64,000 nucleotides of DNA, from the NCBI GenBank assembly GCA_905221615.1, contig CAJNDT010001224.1:1858902-1922901 (forward strand), written 5' to 3'. The stretch comes from Symbiodinium sp. CCMP2592 (lineage: Eukaryota; Sar; Dinophyceae; Suessiales; Symbiodiniaceae). Position numbers and translations under genes: made by a program. This document shows, in pieces, positions 11,255-22,800 of the stretch. Below the pieces are notes generated by a model. That model was not told the DNA's origin, ran no database searches, and saw nothing but the letters and a program-made list of their open reading frames with translations. How positions within the stretch are numbered: the first letter of the stretch is position 1; each line of letters starts with the position of its first letter.

Positions 11255-11487
11255 CACCTGCGGCTGTTCTGCAAGCACCCCCGACCCTCTGTGGCGCCGG
11301 GGTTACACCAGATTCCGCTTCCGAGCTTGTTGATCTCTGGTGCGATGCTTGGCACGTAAAGTGTCTTGTGGCCTGCGTGCCTGGATTCGCTGTTTGGGCC
11401 CTTCGTGAGGGGGGTCGCCTTGTTGGCATGTGCACACCTGTTCCTACATGGGAGGCCGTTGCCCAAGCGCTTTCTCTCTCCCTCTGA
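7735..11487 (+). CDS. ORF2 of the giant retrotransposon: repeated-module protein, part 1
   Basis: Protein-like from about 7735 to the stop at 11487, roughly 1,250 codons. There are several hydrophobic stretches: a cluster near the start (about 7830-8260), one near 8400-8500, and another near 9930-10050. Between them are units with a repeated pattern: a W-P strand motif (RIWHP near 9366, RLWLPG near 10244) and one RxGD strand motif, RLRHGDVIRVIV at 10561-10600. The same patterns recur in ORF3 and ORF4, so this looks like the first part of one very long modular protein. The frame passes to ORF3 by +1 inside a CT-rich run near 11470-11485. Function is unknown. There is no similarity to known LINE proteins that I can recognise. 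Confidence 0.55.
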   Translation, partial: DPVQNALSVPLGHNNSAQLVSDGVSVDIDPASRDLGGYVCSYLPWIAASLFLGRCLILYIALCRVVAVSGRFISAYGPRLSWRRAWQLGCVLSATAWWVAAAIGPPASMMLCAIISELLAGLPGLALDFGSALSSATQHCVRVLPAIVSGLAGVWDRCWTWLRGNGHSDGDGELTWPFLSFWHSPFALCGCAMPAGARSAGRKVSGVRYCAKVRPRGSCGPNFHVTLLLLYLSVADGATLRLGAAVLSSYLVQPPEAVQLHAHGFHEGLPVLSTGPVLPTPSADEMCDVYPVGRTGNLLLPRTDRSRRHLAVFVGTPPGAPVLDPCPIPFLVDEWLHGPLLHARLAAALGFPTGVFAVSGVRGVLPGLPSEQLLLTPATCSWRQVWLPVDLRQLGGRVCMIQCPRDSTCRAIAQLALAAQSLTAEVDLLLARCTWGWLTLASQPLFLQDVDTLQFQIGPAVEALQGPVGSSLDPPLSLFSAMQVSLPTAPAAYDAFPGHSHNQAVLITPNGLVYVEAPVFADAATFRRIVSTRASPAATGGVLRIWHPLPSLPLVQFLEVHCAEGEVPCILDFRPVGWRLTTVCISPPVTALSAVTAASRRDRSSLPHEWVDQCARGGFGLLHREFSVLPDQVISGSFPLVIMFFPHVFRQDSSSSSEDQVGGWDTPGTSDTISALQHTLLPSPARSSAPASIPACTGVTPSAFLNSSVPRAAEHIEEPASDTSAAARILRRPWVILPVLGVLGGHAGKQPGLGTLSVACFLLHLSPVAAVQIHSEPASPRDAVLSAARAPDRQIAAPAGAHSHLQSKWLLTGDFGDGPLWLSLPSPDSVFLITCRLWLPGSDVRLEFSSTDRARDVSAELYRQAIRLGRSQIVAASVGLTLEAVHLVSLPSHPEAITVLFDLGREVVCSELPFDYSPNQVITAAQEAASSSDIQILKGLAHRLRHGDVIRVIVNSEQRTLDVSAFTLPPHVTSASRWLRESRVVSFLHSVEGVLSFEVPRSYALDITVLSTLLHSVIPGRHVFVEIPGADALPHAAFCVARPGQDCVTYRLTDASDPSAAGLFLAFAGVFESFPVFLDSLLYSNRPAAVLLRRLQPFGLSVLSWECTVIPGRGDCHYWHVHVQADLARARDYLLHLHWEPRIVRSPPPLPTPRVRVSHSVGVQTNAPFISASTPAAVLQAPPTLCGAGVTPDSASELVDLWCDAWHVKCLVACVPGFAVWALREGGRLVGMCTPVPTWEAVAQALSLSL

Positions 11488-14400
11488 GACCTTTTTGTCG
11501 GATAGTAATCAGATCTGGCCATTTCCCCGGGACCTTGCCAGTGTCGTTGGGAGGTGTGTTAGTGTAGGCTATGACTCGCCTGAAGGGATCTCGCAGTTAG
11601 CGCATAATTGCCATTCACCGGTTCCGAGCCCACCACCCGCTCCACCGACTCTTGTGTCTCTTGCACTTGGGCTGACTTGTCCCTGGCGCAGCTTGGTCTT
11701 GTGCTTGCTGGGTCTCCTGGCAATCCCTGTTGATTCGGTGCAGCTGCCTCTTGAGCCCGCCACTCTTGTTCCTCGGCGCTCTGCTGACGACATTTTGCAT
11801 ACTCGTCGTGACTTCACGCGGCCCTGCACCATGTCTTGGACGCACGAGCTTGGGCGACAAACGCATGGTTTTGCAGTCGCGGCGCCTCAGTTAGGCGCCT
11901 ACGTTGAGCGCACTTCGCCACAGTATGAAATCCAGTTGCATCTGTGGTTACCCGGGCAAGGCCCGATCCACCTGCGTGTTCTCGCGCGTCACCTTGACCT
12001 GCATCTTAGTGCATATCTTGGAGCCTTCTTGCCTGACTGTGAATATGGGCTCCATGTTGCCTTTGACTCGAACCCGCAGGTCTTGGACATTTTGGTTACC
12101 CCGCCATCCCCACCAGTTTGGTGGATCCTTAGGGATTCCATTGGGTGTGAGTTGCTACGGCCAGTTGTCCAGCACTTTACCTCTCACTGCTCTTTCTTCT
12201 TTTGTGCCATTGAGCCTGATGGGGTTGTGCACAGTGTCGAACCCTCGGCTGAGGTGCGTCATATGTCACCGAGCCCCCAAGGAGCTAGGGCTCTCATTGG
12301 CCGTGCTCTCCCAGGGTTGGTCGGCCGATTTGTTGATGGCGTCCTTCATGTCGTAGCGGCGAGAGCTTGCTCGCCGGCTATCTTCGGCGGCCTGACCCTG
12401 TTTCTTCTTGGGGGGCAATCAGCTGCTATGCACCCGCCTTATAGCACTGCCCTGGCTACAGTCGCTGACGTTCCCCCGCCTGCACCTACTACCATGCGGA
12501 TCTGGACACTCAATGTCCCCGTGCCTGTCGATCTGCCTTGGCGGCCACAGGGTTACCCAACCCGTTGGCTTCGCGAATTGATGTGCCGGTTACACCACAT
12601 TGACGACCCTGGTGAATTCCGGTCTACTCTCTCCTCACCCGGCGGGACCGTGCAGCACGTTCTTTTTGTGCCGATAGTGCCCACCACGCATCCTACTGCT
12701 AGATTCTGGCTGTTGCACTGGGGAGACGCGGCTGTTGTTACTTTTGGGCATACCCCTTTTCATTGGGATGTTGTCTCCGCTCACATCCGAGCCCTGTTTC
12801 CAGGGGGACCTTTGCCAGACCGTTGCCCAGCTCTTTCCTTTGCTGGCCAGTTTTACCCGCCTGGAGCTCCCTTGCCCGACTTTCCCTCTGGAGCTGTCAT
12901 TCAGATCATCATTGGCGCTCTTGCAAGAATACCGGGAGACGATGATCCCTGGAACCCTGACCCGTTAGTCATAGATAGCCCCTTCTTCCGGCATGTTCCC
13001 AGTCGTGGCCCTGCTCTGGAACCGGCCATCCGGCTTGACGGGCGTGGTAATCAACTTGCTGCTGGCGCCTTGCAACACCCCTTGGTCGATCAAGGTGTCC
13101 AGACTGACCTCTCAGGTAACGGCACTGGTCTCGACCATGCCACTGTTTCCCGGGTTCATCTACTGTCCCGTGAACTCTCTTTCCATACGTCACGACTGTG
13201 GGCGGGGCTTGCGGAGCCTGACGCTGAGCCTGTTGGAGACTCCCCCTCCGTTCTGAGGCTTTCCTCCCAAAGCAATTGCGCTGCCGCCTCGGCCCCGAAT
13301 GTCGATCTGCTTGATATCGGGGGTACTTCTGGCAGCCACAAGCTGGCTCTCCCGTCTCCCGTTAGCTGGTTCTTAGTTGGGGCTCTTCTCGGTCTTAGGG
13401 GGGTTGCTTTTAGGAGCGTTCTTGCTCTTGCCACTGTGAGCGAAGGCTCTATTATCTTCCCCCCGCCTGATTGCTCGGCCGAGGAGTCGTCTGATGAAGA
13501 AGGTCCCCCTCCTGTCCAAGCTGAGAACATGTCGGACGCTTCTGGGGCACCAGTCCCTTTCACCACTCCGGCTGGACCCCCTCCACCGGAGCCGGTGAAC
13601 GCCCCCTTCCAGCCTCGTTTGCGCTACCTTCGTGCGGCCCGCCCTCTTGAGGGTTATGCTCTGGGACTTTGGCCCTCCACTCTTGACAGGGAGCCGGCTG
13701 CCGATGAGGATGTTATTCGCCGGGTCCAAGCTGATTTGCTTGGACTCCAACGCGGCCTACGCACATTTGCCGCTGCCATCCCATTGGGCACGCCCTTTTG
13801 TATCCACAATCCCTTCACTGCCCGCCAGCAATGTGACATTGTTGAATACTCTGCTGGGCCTGAACTTAATCCCTTTGTCCTGTTTCAAGGCCATGCACGC
13901 AGCCGTGGTTGGGCCGGGATAGTCTTGCTCATGCCGCAGCCTGATGCCACAGCTGTGCATCTAATTGGTTGCCCCCAAGCACCTGGCAATGTCGCGGTGG
14001 GTGTCGTCATTGACGGACGCCTCATTCCTTGCTGCCTTCCTGCATGTGTAGCTTGTGAGGCGCTCCGAGAGCTTCACCTAGACGGCCAAGCATATGATCT
14101 CCGACCTCCGGAAGTCCATGAAGAAACTGCTGTTGTCCAATTTCGCAACGGCGATTGTTTGGCGGCAGGGCGCCGACCCTCCCGCCAGCCTCCCTCCCAG
14201 CGGGATGTGCAAGCCGCCACCGCAGAAACCTTGGGGCGTGACACCGATGCTGCAACCTCGGCCCCCGGAACTACTTCTGCTGCAGTCAGAGCCGCATGGT
14301 TGTGGCTTGGGCTCGTTGTCACCTCCGCCAGATCGCCTGGGGTGGCTCCTGCCATGCTAGCTCTCTGTCTCTGGCACGCAGAGGTTCTAGGTATGCATAG

Positions 14401-17400
14401 GCCGGGTGGCTTCCCTTGGGGTACTGATCCGGTTAACCGGAGGTTCTCTGGCATTACGAGTGAGGACCCGGTTGAAGTTGTCTTGCATAGCCCCTTTTTG
14501 GGGGGTTTTTCCGCCCTTTACAGCCTCCCAGGACACTTGCCACACTCAGGCCTGGGCCCAGTTTCGCAATGATGACCCGGGTTGGGCGGCAGACTACTTT
14601 CCGGTCTGGCCGGGGCCCGCATTCAATGAACTTTCCGTCGTTCCTGTCGGCCATGACCCCGCCCTTGTCACTATCATGCTTGTCTGGGGAGGTCACCATC
14701 GGGCCACACTCACGCCTCGAACTATGACGGTTGCGTGGCTGACTTCCTTTGTTGCCCGTCATATCAACAGTGAAGTTGGTGGGCTTTCACTTCCCCACGG
14801 TTTGGCGGTTTGCGAATATTTTGATATCCCGCCTGCTGCTTTTCGGTTCCGCAATGGGGACGTTGTTTATATCCATGATCCCCCAGCGGACCCTGATGAG
14901 CCGTTAGAGTTTGTAGAGCCGTGGCACCTCCAGGATGGACTCGCGGCACACCACGCTCCCTGGGCAGTGGGGTTCCAACTTATGTTTCCGATTTCGGTGC
15001 ACTTGCTCCGTCCTGCGAAACCGCCACTTCTCACGAGCATTCCGGCTGGCGAATCATGGTGTCCTGAAGCATTTTCATTTTCAGGGGACTTTAGACACCA
15101 ATTCCCTGGCTTTTGGACGCCGGTCCAGTGGACGAGTGCCCGTGCCCTGCAATTGATGGCGGTTAACGAGGTTGCAGCTAAGGTTAATGTCGTAGCGGCT
15201 ACTCCTGAAGGGCGGTTGTGCCGATCGGTTGACCGTGTTGTGTCTCGTGCCAGCCTCGCCGCTCAACTGAGGTTTTGCCCTGCGACGGTGCAGGTTGGCG
15301 GGATCCCGCCATATGCCCTGGAGCAAGCGTGCGAACTCCGCAACGGGGATGTTGTTTTTGGGGAGTTCGCTCGCGGTGGCTGTGCGACTGCCTCCTGCCG
15401 CCTAGGGTTGTGGCTAGGAACTGCACTTGCTTTCTCACAGCTGCCCGTGGCACGCCAGTTCTTGCTTGTCCTCGCTGTTGGACTCTTTTATGGTGGTCAT
15501 CCTGTGAGTTTCGGGGCCAGCGCTCTGCTCTTCATGACGCCCGCGGCGGCCATGATTCCACAGGCTCCTGCAACATCTGTGGCAACCCCGGATATCCCTG
15601 CTGCCACTGTTAATCGAGTCACCCTCACTCTTGCCAATCCTTTTGCACCCTGGCAACGTGTTGAGGTTGACCCCAGTCACGCCTTTGAGGAGATCATTGC
15701 AGATGCACATCACACCCTGACGTCGTGGCATCGGGGGTTTGTTGAATCCGGGTTGGTGGCCGATGGTTCGCATGTTCTGGTCCCGAGACCCGGAGGGAGG
15801 CTCACATGCATACTGGTCACGGGTCTAGGGCAGCTTCTTTGTGTGGTTGTGCCCTCCTTTCTTACTCCCCGCGATCTAACCCAGGCCTTACAGCTGCGCT
15901 TTGGCCGCAGGGTCAGTGTGCACCTATCGCCCGGTCTAGCTGCGTCAACCCGGGATACCAGACCCGTGCTCGCTTTGCGCTCAGGTGACTTGATAGCTGT
16001 ACGGCTTTTCCAGTCGGACCCTTCAGCGGGGCCACGTGAAACGCCCGTCTTCCTGACCTGGGGAGCTGCGCATGCCGCATCAGCATGGCATTCCGACTTT
16101 ATTGTGGCACACGCCTCCTGTGTGCTGTTGTGGTCACCCAGCCGACCCGCTCGGGTTGCTCTCCTCCGACACCAAGCGAGGTGGAATGCTGCCGAGGCCA
16201 CCGTTTGCCAACACGAGGATGCCTTGGGCGTATACCGGTGGGCGCCGTGCCACGGACACCTCGGGACGCCTCCTTGGCTTGTTGAGCAAGCCACTGCTTT
16301 TGGGCGTGTCAATATCATTCAGCCTCGTGGCTCCACTAGGTGTGTCGAGATTGATAGAGGCGCTGCACACGACCTGTATGTTCACGGGTTTTCCCTCCGC
16401 CCCGCCTCTAGTCAGGCTACTGAGGAAGCCAGTGTCCGCGATGGCGATTGGTGGGTTCACTCCCTTGCAGCTGGACTGTTTGGCCGTCGGTTCCCCGCGC
16501 TAGCCAGACTTTTGCTCCTTGTGTATGGTTTCAGTGGGCCCGCCTGGGCGGTGTCCTCAGGATCTTCGGACCGATGTTCCAGTGTCGACTCTTCGGAAGC
16601 CCGCACCATTCGCACCAGGATGCCGCCTCGGCGGAGTCGCTCCCGTGGCCAGGACAGCTCTCACCGCTATTTTCCTGCGCGAGTCGATTTCAGCAGTGGC
16701 GAACCCTATGTCCTGCAGGCGGGGTGGCAGCCTGATTGTACTGACGGTCAGCTGTGTTTTGACCGCTGCTTTCCCGGTCCAAGGCCTCTTACCACCCGAG
16801 TCCTCTGCCCCCTGAGGGGTTGGAGTGAATTTCATTTTGCTCGGTTGGAAGGACCATGGTCCCTGTTTGAAGCTGTTGGATCCCGACACTGTGGGGCCTG
16901 GGCAACCCGCTTCTTTCCCGTCCGTGGGGCATTTCCGTTTGCCCAAGTTACGCTTGCCCCGGTTGCTCCCTTCGGGATGGCAAGTGTAGTCTTCCACACC
17001 CTCAGTGGCACTGCAGTTGCCTTAGCGTCGGTTGATGCGTCGCTCGAGGACATTCAGCGGCTGGCCGCCCGTCTCATTCCCTGTACACGGTTTTGGGTTG
17101 TCATTCCGCCTCCTTCCATCCGCGCCGCTAATATGCACACGCACATCCGCCTTCGCAACGGTGATGCTTTTGGCTTTCTGCCTGACTCTTCTCAACCCGG
17201 TTCTACGCGGTTCCCTGCTCTGCACTATCCATCCCTTGATCGGGCGCGGCAGGTTGCCAGCTGGTCGTTGTCCTTCAGGTTTGACACCGGCGGCCCCGTC
17301 ACCCTGTGGACAACCTCCAACCGTTTTGGCCAGTTGGTGTATGTACGTGACAATGCGTATTGGGATCCTCTAGGCCCCACTTTTCGAAGCTTAGGCGGAG

Positions 17401-19857
17401 AGACCCTAACAGGTTCCTGGGTACCAGTCCTTACAGGCGACCTTTCGGACCTTCATCTAATGTCCCGCACCTCAATTTCTGAAGCGCATGTGCTCTTCCT
17501 TCTGCCGCCAGAGCAGACACCGGTGGGGGTCTTCCTAGCTGGCTGCAACACCCACCGCATTCCCTTGGGCTGGCAACTGTTACCTGCCATCCGTTATGTG
17601 CGTGCTGGTAGCACGCTGAGGGACGGGGACGTCTTGGTTATCGCCCCGACTGCTGATCTTGTTTGGGACCCTTTCAGTATCCGGCCTCCCAGTTTAGATG
17701 ATGTGCAGCCGCAGAGTGCCCAGCACACTTGGCATCAATCTCTGACCTCTGCCTCGCCCGGCCCTACGGCTCTGCTAGGCTTTCTCGCGGTTTCGGTTGG
17801 TCGCGCTCCATGGTGGTTAGGGCTTGCCCTCGGGGTTGTGCTAGGGTCTGGCATGGTGCCATCTTACGAGCTCCCCGATCCGCCCATCCGAGTCGGGCTG
17901 TACCCATGGCGCGCGCGTCCTGGTGAGGGCGACCTCCTCGATCTTTCGGTCCGCCCTGAATTGGATGTTGTTCTGCTTAGTCCTTTCACAGGGCCTCGGG
18001 AGGCCGGTCGTCTGTACACCTCCGCTGCCATTACGGAGCTTCACACCTTGACGCAGGCCTGTGAGCCGGCATGGGGTGCGGATGCTGTGCCTGTCTGGCC
18101 GACTGCCGCCCTTCCTGCCTTGTTGGTCGTTCCTCGACCCCCTGACCCCAGCCTCGTGTGTCTGGCGGTGTCCTCGTTGGACCGGCATTTCTCGGTCCTG
18201 ATTCCCTGCTCCTCCACCCTGTCATGGTTGGGGGAGGCTCTCCGTTTCCTTCAACCCCTTCAGGCGCTCTCCCTGCGGGCACCTAGCTCCTTGGCCGCGT
18301 CGACGCCCCCTGACGGCGTTATCCGATGGCGTTCAGGCGATCTTGTTGTCGCCCTGCCTCCGGCAGCCTTCGAGCCTACCTACCAGCCCCCGTGCTTCCA
18401 CACTGACGCACAGGTTCGGCATTGTGCTGTCTGGGCCGTCGACTTCTCGGTCTCTGCCCGGATAAACTTTATACTCTGGCGACCTGGGGTCCGTGCAACC
18501 CGGGGACATGCACCCGAAGGGGCACAGTGGCGGGCCCTCGACTTTACATTTGCCGGGGAATTCTGTCAGCACTATCCTGGGCGTTGGGTGCCGGTACCCT
18601 GGATTGCCCAAGATCATGCCCATTTAGTTGTGGTGTCCGAGGACCCGACATATGTCAATGTTGTCATTGAAGCTGACGGTAAGTGCTGGTGTGCACCAGT
18701 CACTGCCGTGACGGACGCCTGGCAGTTATGGACTGATGTGCCCTCAATCCCCACTCAACCACGAGTGCTGGGTCTTTCACACCAGGAACTGCGCCAAGGC
18801 ACTGTCCTCCGCAATGGTGACATTGTGTCAGGAGCGCCCAAGGTCGCCCCGCTATCGGGTGGCGTTTGGGTTCTCCTCGCTTTCTTTCTCTCTGCCCGAT
18901 TTCTACCGACTTTCCCGAGCTCCTTGGTTCTGCTTGCTGGCTTGGTTTTCGGGTGGCACCATGAGGCTGTTGGTGCCCGTCACCTTTCCATCACAGTTGG
19001 CCTCGCTGCCGCCGGGCAGGGTCACGTTAGGGCAGTTAGAATGCATGACACACCTTATCCTATAGGGGAATATCACCGCCTTTGGGAGCCCTCCGGCTCT
19101 GTGTCAGGGCCGTTTTCTGGTCCTGTTGATCGCCCGCCGGAGGAGTTGCGTCATGCTGCTGTTGCGTGGTCTGACTTTACTCAAGTCCTGCCACCTCAAG
19201 ATCCTCGCATAGTTGATTGGGTACCTGTCCCTTCGGATCCACTCTTTGTTGTTGTCTTGCTTCAGTGCCCGCCTGCGACTCGAGCAGCAATCTTGCCAGC
19301 CACCTGTCATGCTGCTGACCTTATCCGTGCATGTCGGCGGTCGGTTCCTGATTTAGCTTGTGTTTTAGCCTCGCCTGAAATCTGGTGTGGCACCGCCGCT
19401 TCCTTTACCCCAACTCTTTTCCTTCGGTCAGGGGACGTGCTGACCCTGGCATGTGCCGGCTGGGTTCCACGCCTGCGCTCTCCCAGTGGCCGCTTTTGGG
19501 ATACCTTCTATCAGGCCCGTAAATTTGCATTTTGGGGTAGCCCCTTTCAGATTCGTACGCCGGGCCTTCTGTTTGCGTGGTCGGCCGGTGATCCTGTTCC
19601 CTTGACGGTTCACACCGTTCAAAATGAAGTGTGGGACCCGGAACACTGCACATTCCGTCCCTCCTTGGCCCGGTACAGTGTCGACCGTTGGGTCCCGGCA
19701 GCCCGCTGTGATCTGCTAGGTCTCCACCTCGTTCCTGAGAGTCTTCATCCGCATCGTGCACATGTTCTGCCTATTCGGCCACCCCTTCGGTTGTTGGAGG
19801 TCTCCCGTTACAGCACGCGGGGTCTGATTCGGGATGGTGATAGCGGCTCTCTTGGTA
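10561..19857 (+). repeat. Array of RxGD strand motifs in the retrotransposon polyprotein
   Basis: Thirteen occurrences of a hydrophobic-R-x-G-D-hydrophobic motif (one is degenerate, SGAV) at about 10561, 12885, 14140, 14841, 15331, 15975, 16435, 17148, 17611, 18322, 18806, 19421 and 19825. In ORF4 they come in pairs, with a hydrophobic segment after each pair. The form LRNGDVV resembles the last strand of small beta-grasp folds (ThiS, MoaD and TGS type), but that is only a visual likeness. Confidence 0.6.
11366..14572 (+). CDS. ORF3 of the giant retrotransposon: repeated-module protein, part 2
   Basis: Open frame of 1,068 codons. Only about 11483-14510 is likely to be used, because its first 120 bp overlap the end of ORF2 and its last part overlaps ORF4. 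It has a hydrophobic segment near 11660-11740, W-P strand motifs (LHLWLPG near 11940, RIWTL near 12500), an RxGD-like motif (FPSGAVIQII, about 12885), another hydrophobic segment near 13350-13440, an acidic Ser/Pro linker (EESSDEEG near 13480) and QFRNGDCLAAG near 14140. The start of the next module (EVVLHSPF) is in this frame and its continuation is in ORF4, so the two are one protein interrupted by a +1 phase change at a run of C, T and G (14491-14512). Confidence 0.55.
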   Translation: MWPACLDSLFGPFVRGVALLACAHLFLHGRPLPKRFLSPSETFLSDSNQIWPFPRDLASVVGRCVSVGYDSPEGISQLAHNCHSPVPSPPPAPPTLVSLALGLTCPWRSLVLCLLGLLAIPVDSVQLPLEPATLVPRRSADDILHTRRDFTRPCTMSWTHELGRQTHGFAVAAPQLGAYVERTSPQYEIQLHLWLPGQGPIHLRVLARHLDLHLSAYLGAFLPDCEYGLHVAFDSNPQVLDILVTPPSPPVWWILRDSIGCELLRPVVQHFTSHCSFFFCAIEPDGVVHSVEPSAEVRHMSPSPQGARALIGRALPGLVGRFVDGVLHVVAARACSPAIFGGLTLFLLGGQSAAMHPPYSTALATVADVPPPAPTTMRIWTLNVPVPVDLPWRPQGYPTRWLRELMCRLHHIDDPGEFRSTLSSPGGTVQHVLFVPIVPTTHPTARFWLLHWGDAAVVTFGHTPFHWDVVSAHIRALFPGGPLPDRCPALSFAGQFYPPGAPLPDFPSGAVIQIIIGALARIPGDDDPWNPDPLVIDSPFFRHVPSRGPALEPAIRLDGRGNQLAAGALQHPLVDQGVQTDLSGNGTGLDHATVSRVHLLSRELSFHTSRLWAGLAEPDAEPVGDSPSVLRLSSQSNCAAASAPNVDLLDIGGTSGSHKLALPSPVSWFLVGALLGLRGVAFRSVLALATVSEGSIIFPPPDCSAEESSDEEGPPPVQAENMSDASGAPVPFTTPAGPPPPEPVNAPFQPRLRYLRAARPLEGYALGLWPSTLDREPAADEDVIRRVQADLLGLQRGLRTFAAAIPLGTPFCIHNPFTARQQCDIVEYSAGPELNPFVLFQGHARSRGWAGIVLLMPQPDATAVHLIGCPQAPGNVAVGVVIDGRLIPCCLPACVACEALRELHLDGQAYDLRPPEVHEETAVVQFRNGDCLAAGRRPSRQPPSQRDVQAATAETLGRDTDAATSAPGTTSAAVRAAWLWLGLVVTSARSPGVAPAMLALCLWHAEVLGMHRPGGFPWGTDPVNRRFSGITSEDPVEVVLHSPFLGGFSALYSLPGHLPHSGLGPVSQ

Positions 19858-22800
19858 GCAGCGCTCCCTCCCCCCGTCTTATGCTGTGCCTTGTTGGCCT
19901 TCTGCTGGCGCGGAATGCATTGCCGCTCTGGCCCAGTGGAGGAGCTCTCCTTTTTGCAGGGGCCTCGTTTGGGGCGTTTCCCTTCAGTGACACCCTTGTC
20001 TTACCGACTGTTTCTCCTGTTGCGATGCCGGTTTCTGCCCAGAATCTTCGGGTGGTGTCGCCCAGGTGGCCGCCGATTGCGCCAAGCCGGGGTTCTTTTA
20101 CCGTTGTCGGGGGACCTCGCCGTGGAGGAGCGCTGCCCTTTTGGCTTGCTGCCCCTGAGCCAGCTGTGAGGCCTGTTGCCCGGACTGCTCCTGTTCCACC
20201 GGCATGGTCCGCGTCCTTGCTTGACTGTTATGGCCGTGCGTGGGGAGCGCCGGCTGATGACCGCGACTTCGCCGGTTCTCCCGCGACTCCTGCGACTCAT
20301 TGTCTCGATTTGCAGGACGCCGGGTATCATTATGCCGGCTTTGCCGCACATTATCTGTTTAAGCCCCTTCTCACCGACCTTCCTTCGTCACTGGCTTCCC
20401 TGCTCCATCAGGGATGGGGCCGGTTTCCCCGTTGGCCAGGCGGTGTTCCGGACGAAGTGTTCATTGCCACTGATGGTAGTGGGTTAGGCAAGGGTGGTTG
20501 GGCCCTAGCTGTGTGGGTCTCGTGGAAGGGCAATTGGTACCGCCTCGGCTGGGACGCCGGCAGCCTCGCATCTACACCGTGGCTTCCCTCGTTTCCTGCA
20601 ACCCATCTCGACCTTCGTTCTTACCTGGGGGAGCTGAGCGCTTTAGTGTCTGCTGCCGCATGGTTTACGGTGTGGTGGGACAACATGCAGCTCCTGACCG
20701 GGAACGCGCCCGCCAGGATTACCTTAGCTGTTGACAACAGTGCAGCGCTTCAAGTCGCAGGGGGCCATGCTTCGGCGACAACGCCGCATGCCCGTGTCTG
20801 CCGGGCTCTGTGGCAGTCGATCCAGTCCCGATGTTCGACGCACTTCAGGCATGTGCCAGGCCATACTGGCAACCTCGTCAATGAAATTGCCGATGCCTTG
20901 GCGGGGTACGGCACTGCTCATGACTGTTGTGCGTCTGTCGGGTGGTGCCGTCTGCCGACTACATTTGGGGACTCACTTTTAGAGTGTGCCCCGCTCATGT
21001 GGCTCTTGCCGCAAGCTTGCCTGCAAGAAGGCCGGTTGTGTTGGCGCTCACCGGGATGGGTTGATTGCCCCCGCACGTCCATTCAAGAGCCCCCGCAGAT
21101 ACAGCCGCAGGTGCGGCAAGATGACGAGCAGGTCAAGCCTCTTCGTACCACTGTCACTCTTGTGCAAGCCAACATCCAGACAATTAAAGATGTTGATGTG
21201 TCCTTCTTCAATAGGGATGGACACGGACAGCGCCGCATCTACCTCGCTAAACAGCTTCGAGCTCTGGGGGTTCATATTGCCTTTCTTCAAGAGTGCCGCA
21301 GCCGCCCGGGCCGGTGGTCCTCCCACGGCTTTCTCAGCTTCCGTTCGGGAGCCGAGAAAGGGCTGTTCGGGGTCGAAATTTGGATCCGCCCCGACCTGCT
21401 GCACCCTGCTTTGAGTCTGGATGACTTCCGCATCCGTTTTGCCAGCCCGAAAATTCTGTTAGTGCAGTGTCAACGTGCTGAGCTCCCGGTTACTCTGGTT
21501 GCAGCCCATGCACCTCATGCTGAGAGGCCGGACGCTGAGATTCGGCGGTTTTGGCATGATCTCAAGACGCAACTTCTTCCTGCCTGCAATCGCGGTACTG
21601 TTCTGTTAGGTATTGATGCCAATGCTGACTTTACGGGCCGTGATGAGGAAGAGACCCTCGTTGGCGACCTTCTTAATCTCCGCCCAGCCAGGCTTGGTGA
21701 CGATCTCCTTCTTGCCTGTGCTCATGACACGGCGCTGGCTGCCCCTGGCACTTGGTCTGAGGTCTGCACTGGACCCACTTGGACCTGGCAGCACACAGGC
21801 GGGAAGACCCAACGCTTGGACCACCTGCTTATTACCCATGGCACTCGGGTCTCTCAGTATCGCCAATTTCCTGAATTTGACATCTTGAATGGCGAAGCCA
21901 GGGATCATATGCCCATTGTCATTACTGTTGACGTTTCCGGGAAGTCCGCAGGTAAAATGCATCCGCGCTGTCCCTACTCGGCTGACTCTGGTGCCGCTGT
22001 CGCTGAAGCTGTCTGGGACGCGCTTCACCAGTCCACACCTGGTAGTAGTGCGGAGAGAGTTCAGCAACTTTGTGCTGCCCACGCCCGTGCGATCCGCTGC
22101 CTTCCTGCCCGGCCCCCTCTTCAAAAACGGCAACCTTACCTGTCCGAAGTTGCTGCCGGCCTTCTTGACACTCTTCGTGATGCACGGGCCGAGGTTAGGC
22201 GGCTTCGCACCCTCTATCACCGGCAACTCTGTTTGGTTGCCTTTCGGACATGGTGCCGCCGCCGAGTTGAGTCCCCAGCCCTCCCCTGGGAACTTCATCA
22301 GGTTCGCATGATGATGGCGCATTTTGCACACGTTTGTTTCCGGCTTCGAGCTCAGGCTCATGCACAGGCACGGCTTGATAAGCAGGCCTACTTCGAATCC
22401 ATGCTCCTCGGCGCAGTCGATCACTGGCATGCCACCGGGCGCCCTCTCGAGGCGGTGGCCAAGCTGTCTTGGGCGTCCAAAGGTGCCAAGCAAAAACGTG
22501 ATGTTAGGGCCGCAAGTGGGTTTGACATCGATGAGCAACTCCAGCTACAATTCCAGCAGCAGGAAGATGGCCGCCCGGTGTCGGATGCCCAATTGAGTGC
22601 GGCCTTTTCTCTTTGGGCTGCTGAACCGCGTGGCGTTTGTCTTTCGGCCTTACCCACCCTTCTTGATGTTGAACACATGTGTCGACTCCAGCGCCGAGGC
22701 AAGGCCCCTGGCCCGGATCACATTCGTAATGAGGTCTGGCGAACCCACCCCGATCGCGCCGGCCGATGGTTGTGGCCTATGTGGGTTCACCTCGCTTGGG

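Noticed and set aside
21606..22538. Minus-strand frame of 310 codons inside the endonuclease-RT region
   Set aside because: It is antisense to a clear RT-endonuclease ORF and has no recognisable motif.
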